Shown piece after piece: positions 53,074 through 64,000 of a stretch of DNA of 64,000 nt (its first letter is position 1; each line of letters begins with the position of its first letter). This DNA comes from JABDCD01 sp964469525 (GTDB lineage Bacteria > Pseudomonadota > Alphaproteobacteria > Rickettsiales > SXRF01). The notes under the pieces are model-generated. The model had not been told where the DNA came from. It did no database searches and saw only the letters and a list, made by a program, of their open reading frames with translations. The translations under genes were made by a program, and so were the position numbers. The stretch covers positions 27,365 to 91,364 of the forward strand of contig CAYXYU010000009.1 in NCBI GenBank assembly GCA_964469525.1, written 5' to 3'.

Positions 53074-53705
53074 GGCGATGTCTTGTATTTGAACTCGCAC
53101 AGGTCGCGCACGACGCATTCAGGGCAGAGCGGCTTTCTTGCCTTGCAGACATAGCGTCCGTGCAGAATCAGCCAGTGATGCGCGTGCAGCTTCCATTTGC
53201 CGGGAATGGCTTTCTCCAGCGCCTGCTCTGTCGCATCGGCGCCTTTCGTTTTGCATAGCCCCAACCGGTTGGCGACGCGGAACACATGCGTATCGACCGC
53301 GATGGTCGGCTGGCCCAGCGCGCAGTTGAGCCAGACATTGGCCGTCTTGCGTCCAACCCCCGGCAGGCGCTGCAGTGCCTCGCGCGTATGCGGCACGCGC
53401 CCCCCATGCTCCTCCACCAGTATCTTGCTCAGGCGCATTATATTCTTCGCCTTGGCGTTATACAGCCCGATGGTCTTGATGCATTGCTTGAGCCCGGCTT
53501 CACCAAGTGCCAGCATCTGCTCCGGCGTATGCGCCACGCCGAACAGGTGCTTCGTCGCCTTGTTGACGCCGGCGTCGGTTGCCTGCGCCGACAGTACGAT
53601 GGCGACCAGCAGCGTATAATCGTTGGTGTAATACAGCTCGGTTTTCGGCTGCGGCGTCCGCGCCGCCAGCCGTGCGAATATCTGGTCGATTTTGTCTTTG
53701 TTCAT
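53037..53705 (-). CDS. nth: Endonuclease III
   Basis: DNA glycosylase/AP lyase that removes oxidised pyrimidines. Helix-hairpin-helix LPGVGRKTANVWLN with catalytic Lys120, VDTHVFRVANRLGL with Asp138, and the iron-sulfur cluster cysteines 187, 194, 197 and 203 (VCKARKPLCPECVVRDLC). These positions match the E. coli enzyme exactly. Length 222 residues. Transcribed alone, divergent from the creatininase-family gene. Confidence 0.97.
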   Translation of the reverse strand: MNKDKIDQIFARLAARTPQPKTELYYTNDYTLLVAIVLSAQATDAGVNKATKHLFGVAHTPEQMLALGEAGLKQCIKTIGLYNAKAKNIMRLSKILVEEHGGRVPHTREALQRLPGVGRKTANVWLNCALGQPTIAVDTHVFRVANRLGLCKTKGADATEQALEKAIPGKWKLHAHHWLILHGRYVCKARKPLCPECVVRDLCEFKYKTSPSAISGRATGAA

Positions 53706-53712
53706 GGTAAGA

Positions 53713-53822
53713 AGGATGATAGATGATAAGATAATGGATGATAAGATAAAAATGGGGTCACTATGAAAGCTGTCTCATTCTCGTTTATTTTCCTATCATC
53801 TATCATCTTATCATCCATCATT
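53713..53822. repeat. Inverted repeat pair, family C (GATAAGATGATAGATGAT type)
   Basis: Left arm 53713-53747 (AGGATGATAGATGATAAGAT, then AATGGATGATAAGAT) and right arm 53793-53822 (CTATCATCTATCATCTTATC, then ATCCATCATT) are reverse complements in segments of 14 and 15 bases. The start codon and first ten codons of the creatininase-family gene lie in the loop, and the right arm is coding. Confidence 0.8.
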
Positions 53823-54575
53823 TCTCTCTCCGCTCACGCCGGTTCGTCCGTCTATCTCGAAGAGATGACATGGATGGAGATCAAACAACGCATGGATCAG
53901 GGCGCGCGCACGGTGATCGTGCCTACAGGAAGCACTGAGCAGAACGGACCGCAGATGGTCACTGGCAAGCATAACGTTATCGTGCGCTATACTGCCGGCG
54001 AGATCGCCAAACGCTTGGGCAACGCGCTGGTGGCGCCGGTTGTACCGTACGCTCCCGCAGGGCGTATTCAGCCGGCGGATGGCCACATGCAGTTTCCCGG
54101 CACCGTATCGCTGAGCGATAAGGCCTTCGCCGGCCTGCTGGAAGATGTGGCGCGTAGCCTGAAACAGCACGGCTTCCGCCTAATCTGTTTCATCGGTGAC
54201 CATGGCGGCAACCAGAAACCGCAGCAGGAGGTGGCAGGGCGGCTGACCGATGAGTGGTCGGGCGATGGCGTTATGGTGCTGCATGTCGGGGATTATTATG
54301 GGAATAACGGCCAGAAGAAGTGGGGAGAGAAGAACGGGCTCAAGGTTCCAAACCCCGAAGCGCATGCCGGCCATATCGACACCTCCGAGATGCTGGCGCT
54401 TGACGCCAAGGGGGTGCGTGATAGCATGCGCGGCGTGCGTGCCGAGAAGGATTACCGGGCGACCGGCGCCACGGGGGATTCCAGCCAGGCCTCGGCCAGT
54501 GCCGGCCGCAAGTACCTGGCGCTCAAAATCGATGCCGCGGTGAAACAAATAAAGCATGTTGGCCCCCCTCCTTAA
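53763..54575 (+). CDS. Exported creatininase-family metal hydrolase
   Basis: Creatininase/amidohydrolase fold with a two-metal site. Family motifs: TVIVPTGSTEQNGPQMVTGK with the metal-binding Glu, DGHMQFPGTVSLSDKA, FIGDHGGNQ, and EAHAGHIDTSEMLAL. A signal peptide leads (KAVSFSFIFLSSIILSSIIS, LSAHA), so it is periplasmic, as in some proteobacterial members; its substrate is unknown. The signal core LSSIILSSIIS is encoded by the right arm of the family C inverted repeat. Length 270 residues. Overlaps the next gene by 20 bases. Confidence 0.85.
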   Translation: MKAVSFSFIFLSSIILSSIISLSAHAGSSVYLEEMTWMEIKQRMDQGARTVIVPTGSTEQNGPQMVTGKHNVIVRYTAGEIAKRLGNALVAPVVPYAPAGRIQPADGHMQFPGTVSLSDKAFAGLLEDVARSLKQHGFRLICFIGDHGGNQKPQQEVAGRLTDEWSGDGVMVLHVGDYYGNNGQKKWGEKNGLKVPNPEAHAGHIDTSEMLALDAKGVRDSMRGVRAEKDYRATGATGDSSQASASAGRKYLALKIDAAVKQIKHVGPPP

Positions 54576-55173
54576 TAACCTCAGGCGGCTGAAGCACAAT
54601 GGGGTCCATCGTCACCGTTCGCACCATTTCCTGGCGGCATGGATTCGCTCGCCGCTGAAGATCGGTTCGCTGCTGCCCAGCTCGCGCACGCTGGCGCGCG
54701 CCATGGCATCGGAAGTCGATCTGGCGAAGGTCGGCATGGTGATTGAGCTGGGGGCTGGTACCGGCGCGGTGACACAGGCGCTCTTGCAGGCGGTGCCGGT
54801 AGAGCGGCTGCTTATTGTCGAGCGCGACCGCAAGCTGTTCGCCGTGCTGTCATCGCGTTTTCCGCAGCTGAACATTATCTGCGCCGACGCCGCAAATCTC
54901 GATCAGGTGCTGATTGAGAAGGGCATTACCAAGGTCAATGCCATTGTCTCTAGTTTGCCGCTCCTGTCCATGTCGCGTCCGGTGCGTCATGCCATTCAGG
55001 ACCGCATGGCCTCGGCGATTGGACATGACGGCATCATCATTCAGTTCACCTATGGGCCGCGCGCGCCGCTTTCCGCCCGCGCTCTGCACCGCCACCGGCT
55101 GCACGGCACTCGCCGCCGCACCATCATGGCCAACGTTCCCCCGGCACATGTATGGGTGTATCGAAAAGGGTAG
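54556..55173 (+). CDS. SAM-dependent methyltransferase, PmtA-like (phospholipid N-methyltransferase)
   Basis: 205 residues with the layout of Rhizobium/Rhodobacter-type phosphatidylethanolamine N-methyltransferase: a basic amphipathic N-terminus (NNLRRLKHNGVHRHRSHHFL), IRSPLKIGSLLPSSRTLARA, SAM motif I VIELGAGTGAVTQALL, motif II LLIVERDRKLFAVL, IVSSLPLLSM and FTYGPRAPL. The same fold serves rRNA adenine dimethylases, so function is likely but not certain. If right, the cell makes phosphatidylcholine. Overlaps the creatininase-family gene, so co-transcribed. Confidence 0.8.
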   Translation: MLAPLLNNLRRLKHNGVHRHRSHHFLAAWIRSPLKIGSLLPSSRTLARAMASEVDLAKVGMVIELGAGTGAVTQALLQAVPVERLLIVERDRKLFAVLSSRFPQLNIICADAANLDQVLIEKGITKVNAIVSSLPLLSMSRPVRHAIQDRMASAIGHDGIIIQFTYGPRAPLSARALHRHRLHGTRRRTIMANVPPAHVWVYRKG

Positions 55174-55233
55174 AAATGAGTGCTGGAGCAACTGAAGATA
55201 TAAAACCTATATAATTCAATGTATTATGTCCAT

Positions 55234-55274
55234 CTGGTGCTAATCGCCAGTCACTAGGCACCAGCCACCAGCAC
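55234..55274. repeat. Imperfect palindromic repeat, family E, copy 3
   Basis: CTGGTGC near the start and GCACCAGCCACCAGCAC near the end pair with each other; shares the CACCAGCCACCAGCAC word (as its complement) with the stretch at 5091. Lies between the methyltransferase and motB. Confidence 0.5.
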
Positions 55275-55317
55275 TTCTAACCCTCTCTTTACCTTCTTCT
55301 GCGATAATCAGGAGGTT

Positions 55318-56799
55318 ATGGCAGACGAAGCGACTACCTCTGCACCTCCTGCGCCGATTATCATCAAGCGCATCAAGAAGGGCGGCCATGGGCATCATGG
55401 CGGCGCCTGGAAGGTGGCGTACGCCGACTTCGTGACCGCCATGATGGCGTTCTTCCTGCTGCTGTGGCTGATCAACGTGACCTCGCCCGAGCAGCGCATG
55501 GGTCTGGCCGAGTATTTCACGCCGACCATCGGCATCAAGGACTCGATGGGCATCGGCTTCCAGGGCGGCAAGATCCCCAGCAACAAGCCGGGCCGCTCCA
55601 CTCAGAACACTGCCGCGCCGGGGCTGGTGGTCGGGCAGATCAAGCAGGGCCCGGTGGCACAGTCGCCCGATGTGCCGGTCGCCAGGCCGGACCCCACGGC
55701 GGAAAACACCTCGACCAACCGCAAGGCCAATGAAGAAGCGCAGGACGCCGCCGACACCACCGACGAGGAAACCTTCAAGACGACAGCGGAAGAGGTCAGG
55801 CAGGCGTTGGAGCAGGACCCGGACATCGAGAGCTATAGGAACAACGTTATCGTCAATGACACCCCCGAAGGACTCAAGATCGACATTATCGACGACCGGA
55901 AGAAGCCGATGTTCATCCCCGGCACGGCGAATATCACCGACATGGGCAAGAAAATTATCGATTCGATGTCGAGCATCATCATCAAGACACCTAACAATAT
56001 CACCATCAAGGGCCATACCGACGCCGCAGGCGCCACCGCCAATCCGCAATACACCAGCTGGGAGTTGTCGGCCGATCGTGCCAACGCCGCCCGGCGCTTC
56101 CTGATTACTACGCAGCTTGAGCCGGAACGTATCATGAAAGTGGTCGGCATGGCCGACCGCGAGCTTCTCACCCCGGAGGAACCGGCCAATCCCCGCAACC
56201 GCCGCGTCACCATTATCCTGATGCGCGGCTCCTATTTCCGCGATCCCAAGTCGGAGGCGGCGACACGCTCGCTGATCTCCGTTTCCGAACCCAGCCCCGA
56301 GCCGGTCAAGCCTGAGCCGGTGCCCGAGCCGGAGCCGCCGCCGATTTCCGGCACCTCGATCTTCAACCCGGCGGCGCCGGCGGCTGAGCCGGTGGTGGTG
56401 CCCAAGGAACAAGGTACGCCGAACGAAGTGCGGCCTGAACTGCACCTGCCTACACCCAGGCCTGCTTCGGAGAAGAAGGCCCAGAAGCAGGAGGCACCGG
56501 TCGTGGATAAGAAAGCCGCCTCCACCGGCATCTTCGATCCGGCGGCGGCGCCCACCCAACCGGCCATCCGGCTGCGTGAGAGCCAGTCGCCGGTCGATGC
56601 GCGGCCGGAGCTGCACCTGCCGACACCGAAAGGTCCCGCTGAGAAAAAGAAGATCGAGCCGAAGAAAGCGGAGCCTGTGCCAAAGAGCAACAATCTCGAA
56701 GGGTCGATCTTCGATCCGGCGGCTCCGGCCGACGCCAATCTGCTGAAGCTGCGCCTGCAGCAGCGCGACGAACGCCCGGAGTTGAACCTGAAGCCCTGA
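55318..56799 (+). CDS. motB: Flagellar motor protein MotB with long repeated C-terminal extension
   Basis: Stator subunit that carries protons and anchors to peptidoglycan. The single membrane helix WKVAYADFVTAMMAFFLLLW holds the proton-binding Asp37. The OmpA-like domain (ITIKGHTDAAGATANPQYTS, WELSADRANAARRFL) ends near residue 305. Then come about 185 extra residues: a Pro/Glu run and three degenerate repeats (about 345-380, 402-437, 461-492) built on SIFDPAAPA and RPELHLPTP. Usual MotB is near 310 residues. AGGAGG precedes the ATG. motA is not adjacent. A serine protease gene follows one base later. Confidence 0.92.
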   Translation: MADEATTSAPPAPIIIKRIKKGGHGHHGGAWKVAYADFVTAMMAFFLLLWLINVTSPEQRMGLAEYFTPTIGIKDSMGIGFQGGKIPSNKPGRSTQNTAAPGLVVGQIKQGPVAQSPDVPVARPDPTAENTSTNRKANEEAQDAADTTDEETFKTTAEEVRQALEQDPDIESYRNNVIVNDTPEGLKIDIIDDRKKPMFIPGTANITDMGKKIIDSMSSIIIKTPNNITIKGHTDAAGATANPQYTSWELSADRANAARRFLITTQLEPERIMKVVGMADRELLTPEEPANPRNRRVTIILMRGSYFRDPKSEAATRSLISVSEPSPEPVKPEPVPEPEPPPISGTSIFNPAAPAAEPVVVPKEQGTPNEVRPELHLPTPRPASEKKAQKQEAPVVDKKAASTGIFDPAAAPTQPAIRLRESQSPVDARPELHLPTPKGPAEKKKIEPKKAEPVPKSNNLEGSIFDPAAPADANLLKLRLQQRDERPELNLKP

Positions 56800-56800
56800 T

Positions 56801-57523
56801 ATGAAATTTACTGCCCGTATCTTCCTCGCTCTTCCCGTGCTCCTCTGGCTCCCGGCGCTGCACGCCGAGACGCGCACCGTCATCCACACCTTCAGCACCG
56901 GCACCGGGTTTTTCATTGACCGCGACGGCCATCTGCTGACCAGCAAGCACGTCATCGAAAAATGCCAGGCGCTCACCGTCGCCGGATCGGTGCAGGAAAC
57001 CCCCGCCGCCATCATCGCCACGGACGCCGCGCACGACCTGGCGCTGCTGAAATCCTCCCTTACCCCCTATGCCGCCGCCAGCCTGTCTTCCGAGAAGCAG
57101 CCGCAGCGCGTGGGCGATGCGGTGGTGATTATCGGCTATCCGGGGCAGTCCTGGCAGTCGCTGCAAACGGTGGTGGCGCAGGCGCAGATCCGCACCACCA
57201 TGGGGCCGAAAGGAGATAAGAACTGGTTCGGCTTCACCGACGTCATCGCTAAGGGCAACAGCGGCGGCCCGCTGCTCGACGCCACCGGCAATGTCATCGG
57301 CGTCATCGCCGCCAAAGGCCAGCTATACAAGCAGGAAGAGGGGGCACGCCCCGAACTGGTCGATAATTTCGCGCTGGCGGTCAGCCTGCCGGTGGTGCGC
57401 GCCTTTCTCGATAAGCACGACGTGCGCTACCAGGAAGCCGACTCCGGCATTGCCTTCTCGAGCGGCTACATCGCCGACATGGCAAGGCGCTATATTGTCA
57501 ATGTAAGGTGTAGGGTGAGGTGA
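56801..57523 (+). CDS. Exported trypsin-like serine protease
   Basis: 240 residues with signal peptide MKFTARIFLALPVLLWLPAL. The chymotrypsin-fold triad is His50 (LLTSKHVIEKC), Asp79 (AAHDLALLK) and Ser154 (AKGNSGGPLLD), as in DegP/HtrA. There is no PDZ domain. The last residues (NVRCRVR) look unlike the family, so the 3' end may have shifted. Starting one base after motB, it is probably co-transcribed and might act on MotB or other envelope proteins; that link is a guess. Confidence 0.88.
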   Translation: MKFTARIFLALPVLLWLPALHAETRTVIHTFSTGTGFFIDRDGHLLTSKHVIEKCQALTVAGSVQETPAAIIATDAAHDLALLKSSLTPYAAASLSSEKQPQRVGDAVVIIGYPGQSWQSLQTVVAQAQIRTTMGPKGDKNWFGFTDVIAKGNSGGPLLDATGNVIGVIAAKGQLYKQEEGARPELVDNFALAVSLPVVRAFLDKHDVRYQEADSGIAFSSGYIADMARRYIVNVRCRVR

Positions 57524-57665
57524 GACGTTTTTTCTTCTCCCGTATGCCCGATAGCTTGCACAGTCTCACTGTAAGAACTTGAATCGTTCTGTCCGTAATT
57601 CTTCTTTAAGCTTTGCCGCCATGCTTTTCCCGCAATTGCGCCCCTTTATCGCCTCCATGATGCCG

Positions 57666-58198
57666 TCATAGGCTTTTCCCATCTGCGTCTGCAGCCTGAG
57701 CATTTTTTGCTTCGAAGCCTATCGTCATGGATACGTGTTCCATGGAGTGGAGCTTGCGTAGAGCCTGCCTGCCATCAACCTCATTCATGATGCTGTGCCA
57801 GGAGTCCGGATGGGCTTGTGGATCCTTGACAGGTTCAGTAAATCCTCCGCCAAGTCTATATTCCCATTTTTCCTGAGGGAATGCGGGATCGGATGTGCGC
57901 AATTGCGCTAGCTTATCCCGTAGCGCAATGATCAGGTTGACAGCGGATTCTGCGTGATCGTGCCTGTCCCATGTGATTCCAAGGGGCCTGAAACTGAACT
58001 TGATCTTTCCCTTTGTGCATTTTTCCGGTTTTGGATCGTATTCGCCTTTTTGCGTGTCTGTAAGAGTGATGAGTCAATGCGTAGATCATCACCATAAGCA
58101 TGTTCGGTAGTTTGACCTCCCCCTCTATAACCGTTCTGCCTTTGGGGAAAGAATCGGGCGTCGGGCTTGAATTTCGGATTGGAGCTGAACAGTCCCAT
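57666..58198 (-). pseudogene. Decayed gene downstream of clpA (two frameshifts)
   Basis: Three overlapping minus-strand frames read as one protein in pieces. It starts MGLFSSNPKFKPDARFFP at ATG 58198, moves to a second frame (KGRTVIEGEVKLPNMLMVMI), then to a third (LTDTQKGEYDPKPEKCTKGK; IKFSFRPLGITWDRHDHAES; AVNLIIALRDKLAQL), which stays open to the stop at 57666. About 175 residues in total. No family recognised. Either a pseudogene or a gene with assembly errors; an AT-richer base use than clpA fits an acquired gene. Confidence 0.55.
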
Positions 58199-58199
58199 A

Positions 58200-60521
<2,322 letters not shown>

Positions 60522-60547
60522 TAGGCGACCCCCGGTTGCGTATGTTT

Positions 60548-60928
60548 TCAGGCTTTTTCGACGCGGCACTGCAGCGGATACTCATTGCGGCGTGATATGG
60601 TGATCACTGATTCCGCCTTGGTTTCCGCGACGTCCCGCGTAAATACCCCGCAAATGCCGGCGCCCTTGTGGTGGATCTCGAGCATGATGCTGACGGCGTC
60701 TTCATGGGTCTTGCGGAAAATGTCTTTAAGGACATAAACCACGAAATCCATCGGCGTATAGTCGTCGTTCAGCAACACCACCTTGAACCACGGCGGACGT
60801 TTGGTTTTGACCTCCGGTTCCGCCAGGAGCAGCCCGTCATGCCTGACTTTCTGCCCCTCACCTGGGCCATCCCCGCCGGTTTCCCCGGTAGGTTTGGCAT
60901 CTTCGGTGTATAGGTTCATTATCGCCAT
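60548..60928 (-). CDS. clpS: ClpA adaptor protein ClpS
   Basis: N-end-rule adaptor that delivers proteins with bulky N-terminal residues to ClpAP. The core shows FKVVLLNDDYTPMDFVVYVL with the N-degron pocket Asn/Asp/Met, then DAVSIMLEIHHKGAGICGVF and YPLQCRVEKA. An unstructured head of about 45 residues precedes it. Length 126 residues. A second ATG three codons in is equally possible. Confidence 0.95.
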   Translation of the reverse strand: MAIMNLYTEDAKPTGETGGDGPGEGQKVRHDGLLLAEPEVKTKRPPWFKVVLLNDDYTPMDFVVYVLKDIFRKTHEDAVSIMLEIHHKGAGICGVFTRDVAETKAESVITISRRNEYPLQCRVEKA

Positions 60929-61187
60929 AAACGCTGAACAATCTGTTAAGTGAACCTTGCCAATTTATTAAGATTGGTAATAAATTGCATCCCACTGAAA
61001 AGGCGGCTTTTTAATTGCCCTGATAACTGCAGGAAGCTGCATTATAGCCTAGCCCGCGTAAAAAGGGAATTGGGGTGTGTAATGGGTGATACCTGAATCC
61101 ACTTCGTAACGTGAACGCCTTTTTACTCTAAAAAAATCGTTTAGCAATCTTAACAAAACCTCCGGAAACCCGCAGAAATCCTGGCGC

Positions 61188-61216
61188 TTGACAGGGGTCT
61201 CAGGAATCCATAAAAT
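61188..61216 (+). promoter_or_regulatory. 23S rRNA promoter P1
   Basis: TTGACA (61188-61193), 17 bases, TAAAAT (61211-61216): full consensus -35, near-consensus -10, ideal spacing, directed to the 23S gene. Confidence 0.75.
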
Positions 61217-61232
61217 AATCGAACAAACTCGG

Positions 61233-61261
61233 TTGACATGCCCCCCAAGGGGATGTATACG
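61233..61261 (+). promoter_or_regulatory. 23S rRNA promoter P2
   Basis: TTGACA (61233-61238), 17 bases, TATACG (61256-61261), 45 bases after P1. Tandem strong promoters are typical of rRNA transcription units. Confidence 0.7.
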
Positions 61262-61612
61262 AGTTCTCCCTTCACACAAAAAGAAGTGGTAATTGCGAGG
61301 TCGCCCGGACCTCCTCAACGAGGTATCCGGCGGGCCGCGCTGCGGTTTGATATTGTGAATAGGTTTTTCTGGCTTTGCTATCTAGGCAGGCTTTTCATGG
61401 TAAGGTTACACCCGTACCAAGGATAGCCGGGTTTTGTCTGACGGCGCTTGATGATGAGTCGAGCGTAGATGAAACTTATAGGTAGCCGAGTCGATGTTAA
61501 TTAGTCTGAATTGTCTAGGTGCGTACGAAATCTTTCCTCCGCGGGGAGGTTTCATGGAGCTGTTTCGCTCTGTACGTTCATGATTCAGACATCGTAATCT
61601 CAATAAATAAGT

Positions 61613-64000
<2,388 letters not shown>

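Larger units (their letters stand above)
60929..61612 (+). other. Leader region of the 23S rRNA gene, with no 16S or tRNA genes
   Basis: About 680 bases between divergent clpS and 23S. No 16S rRNA and no tRNA cloverleaf is seen on either strand. It holds tandem promoters (61188-61261) and a leader of some 345 bases. Inverted pair GTCTGAAT (61504-61511) and ATTCAGAC (61583-61590) could be part of the pre-rRNA processing stem just before the mature end, and GCCCGGACCTC...GAGGTATCCGGCGGGC near 61306-61340 forms another hairpin. Confidence 0.7.

Noticed and set aside
55240..57021. 593-codon open frame on the minus strand across motB
   Set aside because: Antisense shadow of motB and the serine protease; low-complexity Arg/Leu/Gly composition and no start signal.
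60929..61612. tRNA or 16S gene before 23S
   Set aside because: I looked for T-loop words and cloverleaf pairs on both strands and found none; only hairpins and promoters are seen.

Overview
The window looks like a chromosome segment of an alphaproteobacterium. Evidence: gatCAB next to ruvX/plsY/dprA/topA/rnr, a hemD-mitofilin-hemY cluster, acpS-pdxJ near rsh, a Caulobacter-type cpa/tad locus, clpS-clpA, and separate genes for NDUFS4-like and NDUFS6-like complex I accessory proteins. Three further traits point (as inference) towards the Rickettsiales side of the class: palindromic repeats inserted in frame inside protein genes, like Rickettsia palindromic elements; a 23S rRNA gene with its own tandem promoters and no 16S or tRNA genes upstream; and a DUF2610-type protein. 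Flagellar MotB, a Tad pilus locus and a B12 receptor suggest a motile cell rather than a reduced intracellular parasite. One run of 100 N (35077-35176) shows this is draft or metagenome sequence.

Layout. 1-2.1 kb: end of a TAXI-TRAP binding protein and a dicarboxylate/amino-acid symporter. 2.2-5.5 kb: minus-strand run of poorly known genes (DUF2610 and two orphans) and the NDUFS4-like gene. 5.6-14.8 kb: rnr, a DUF1508 gene, a candidate small RNA, a putative regulator, a periplasmic class I amidotransferase, topA-dprA-plsY-ruvX. 15-19 kb: gatC, an AT-rich orphan, gatA, gatB, a lipoprotein. 19.6-26.6 kb: hemY, mitofilin, hemD, acpS, pdxJ, a DUF2726 gene and rsh. 26.8-39 kb: Tad pilus genes in two convergent operons, cpaB-C-D-E-F-tadB-C (plus) and tadE-tadE-tadG-tadD (minus), with a CtrA-type box before cpaB. 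39-43.4 kb: rodA, ppx/gppA, rlmE and a lipoprotein hydrolase. 43.5-52.7 kb: cobalamin riboswitch-btuB, a lytic transglycosylase, the NDUFS6-like zinc protein, a twin-TM protein, PduO adenosyltransferase, an M48 protease, etfB, a 53-residue membrane protein, etfA, nadE. 53-57.5 kb: nth, a secreted creatininase-family protein, a methyltransferase, motB, a periplasmic serine protease. 57.6-61 kb: a decayed gene, clpA, clpS. 61.2 kb to the end: tandem promoters and a 23S rRNA gene cut by the window edge.

The most striking theme is the set of short palindromic repeats. At least five sequence families occur, and several copies are part of proteins: inside PdxJ, inside PduO, in the linker of the two NadE domains, and as the signal-peptide core of two exported proteins. 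Others supply stop codons for flanking genes. The second theme is AT-rich orphan genes placed at the joints of otherwise conserved gene clusters (gatC/gatA, pduO/etfB, pdxJ/rsh). All functional calls rest on reading motifs by eye; no database search was possible.
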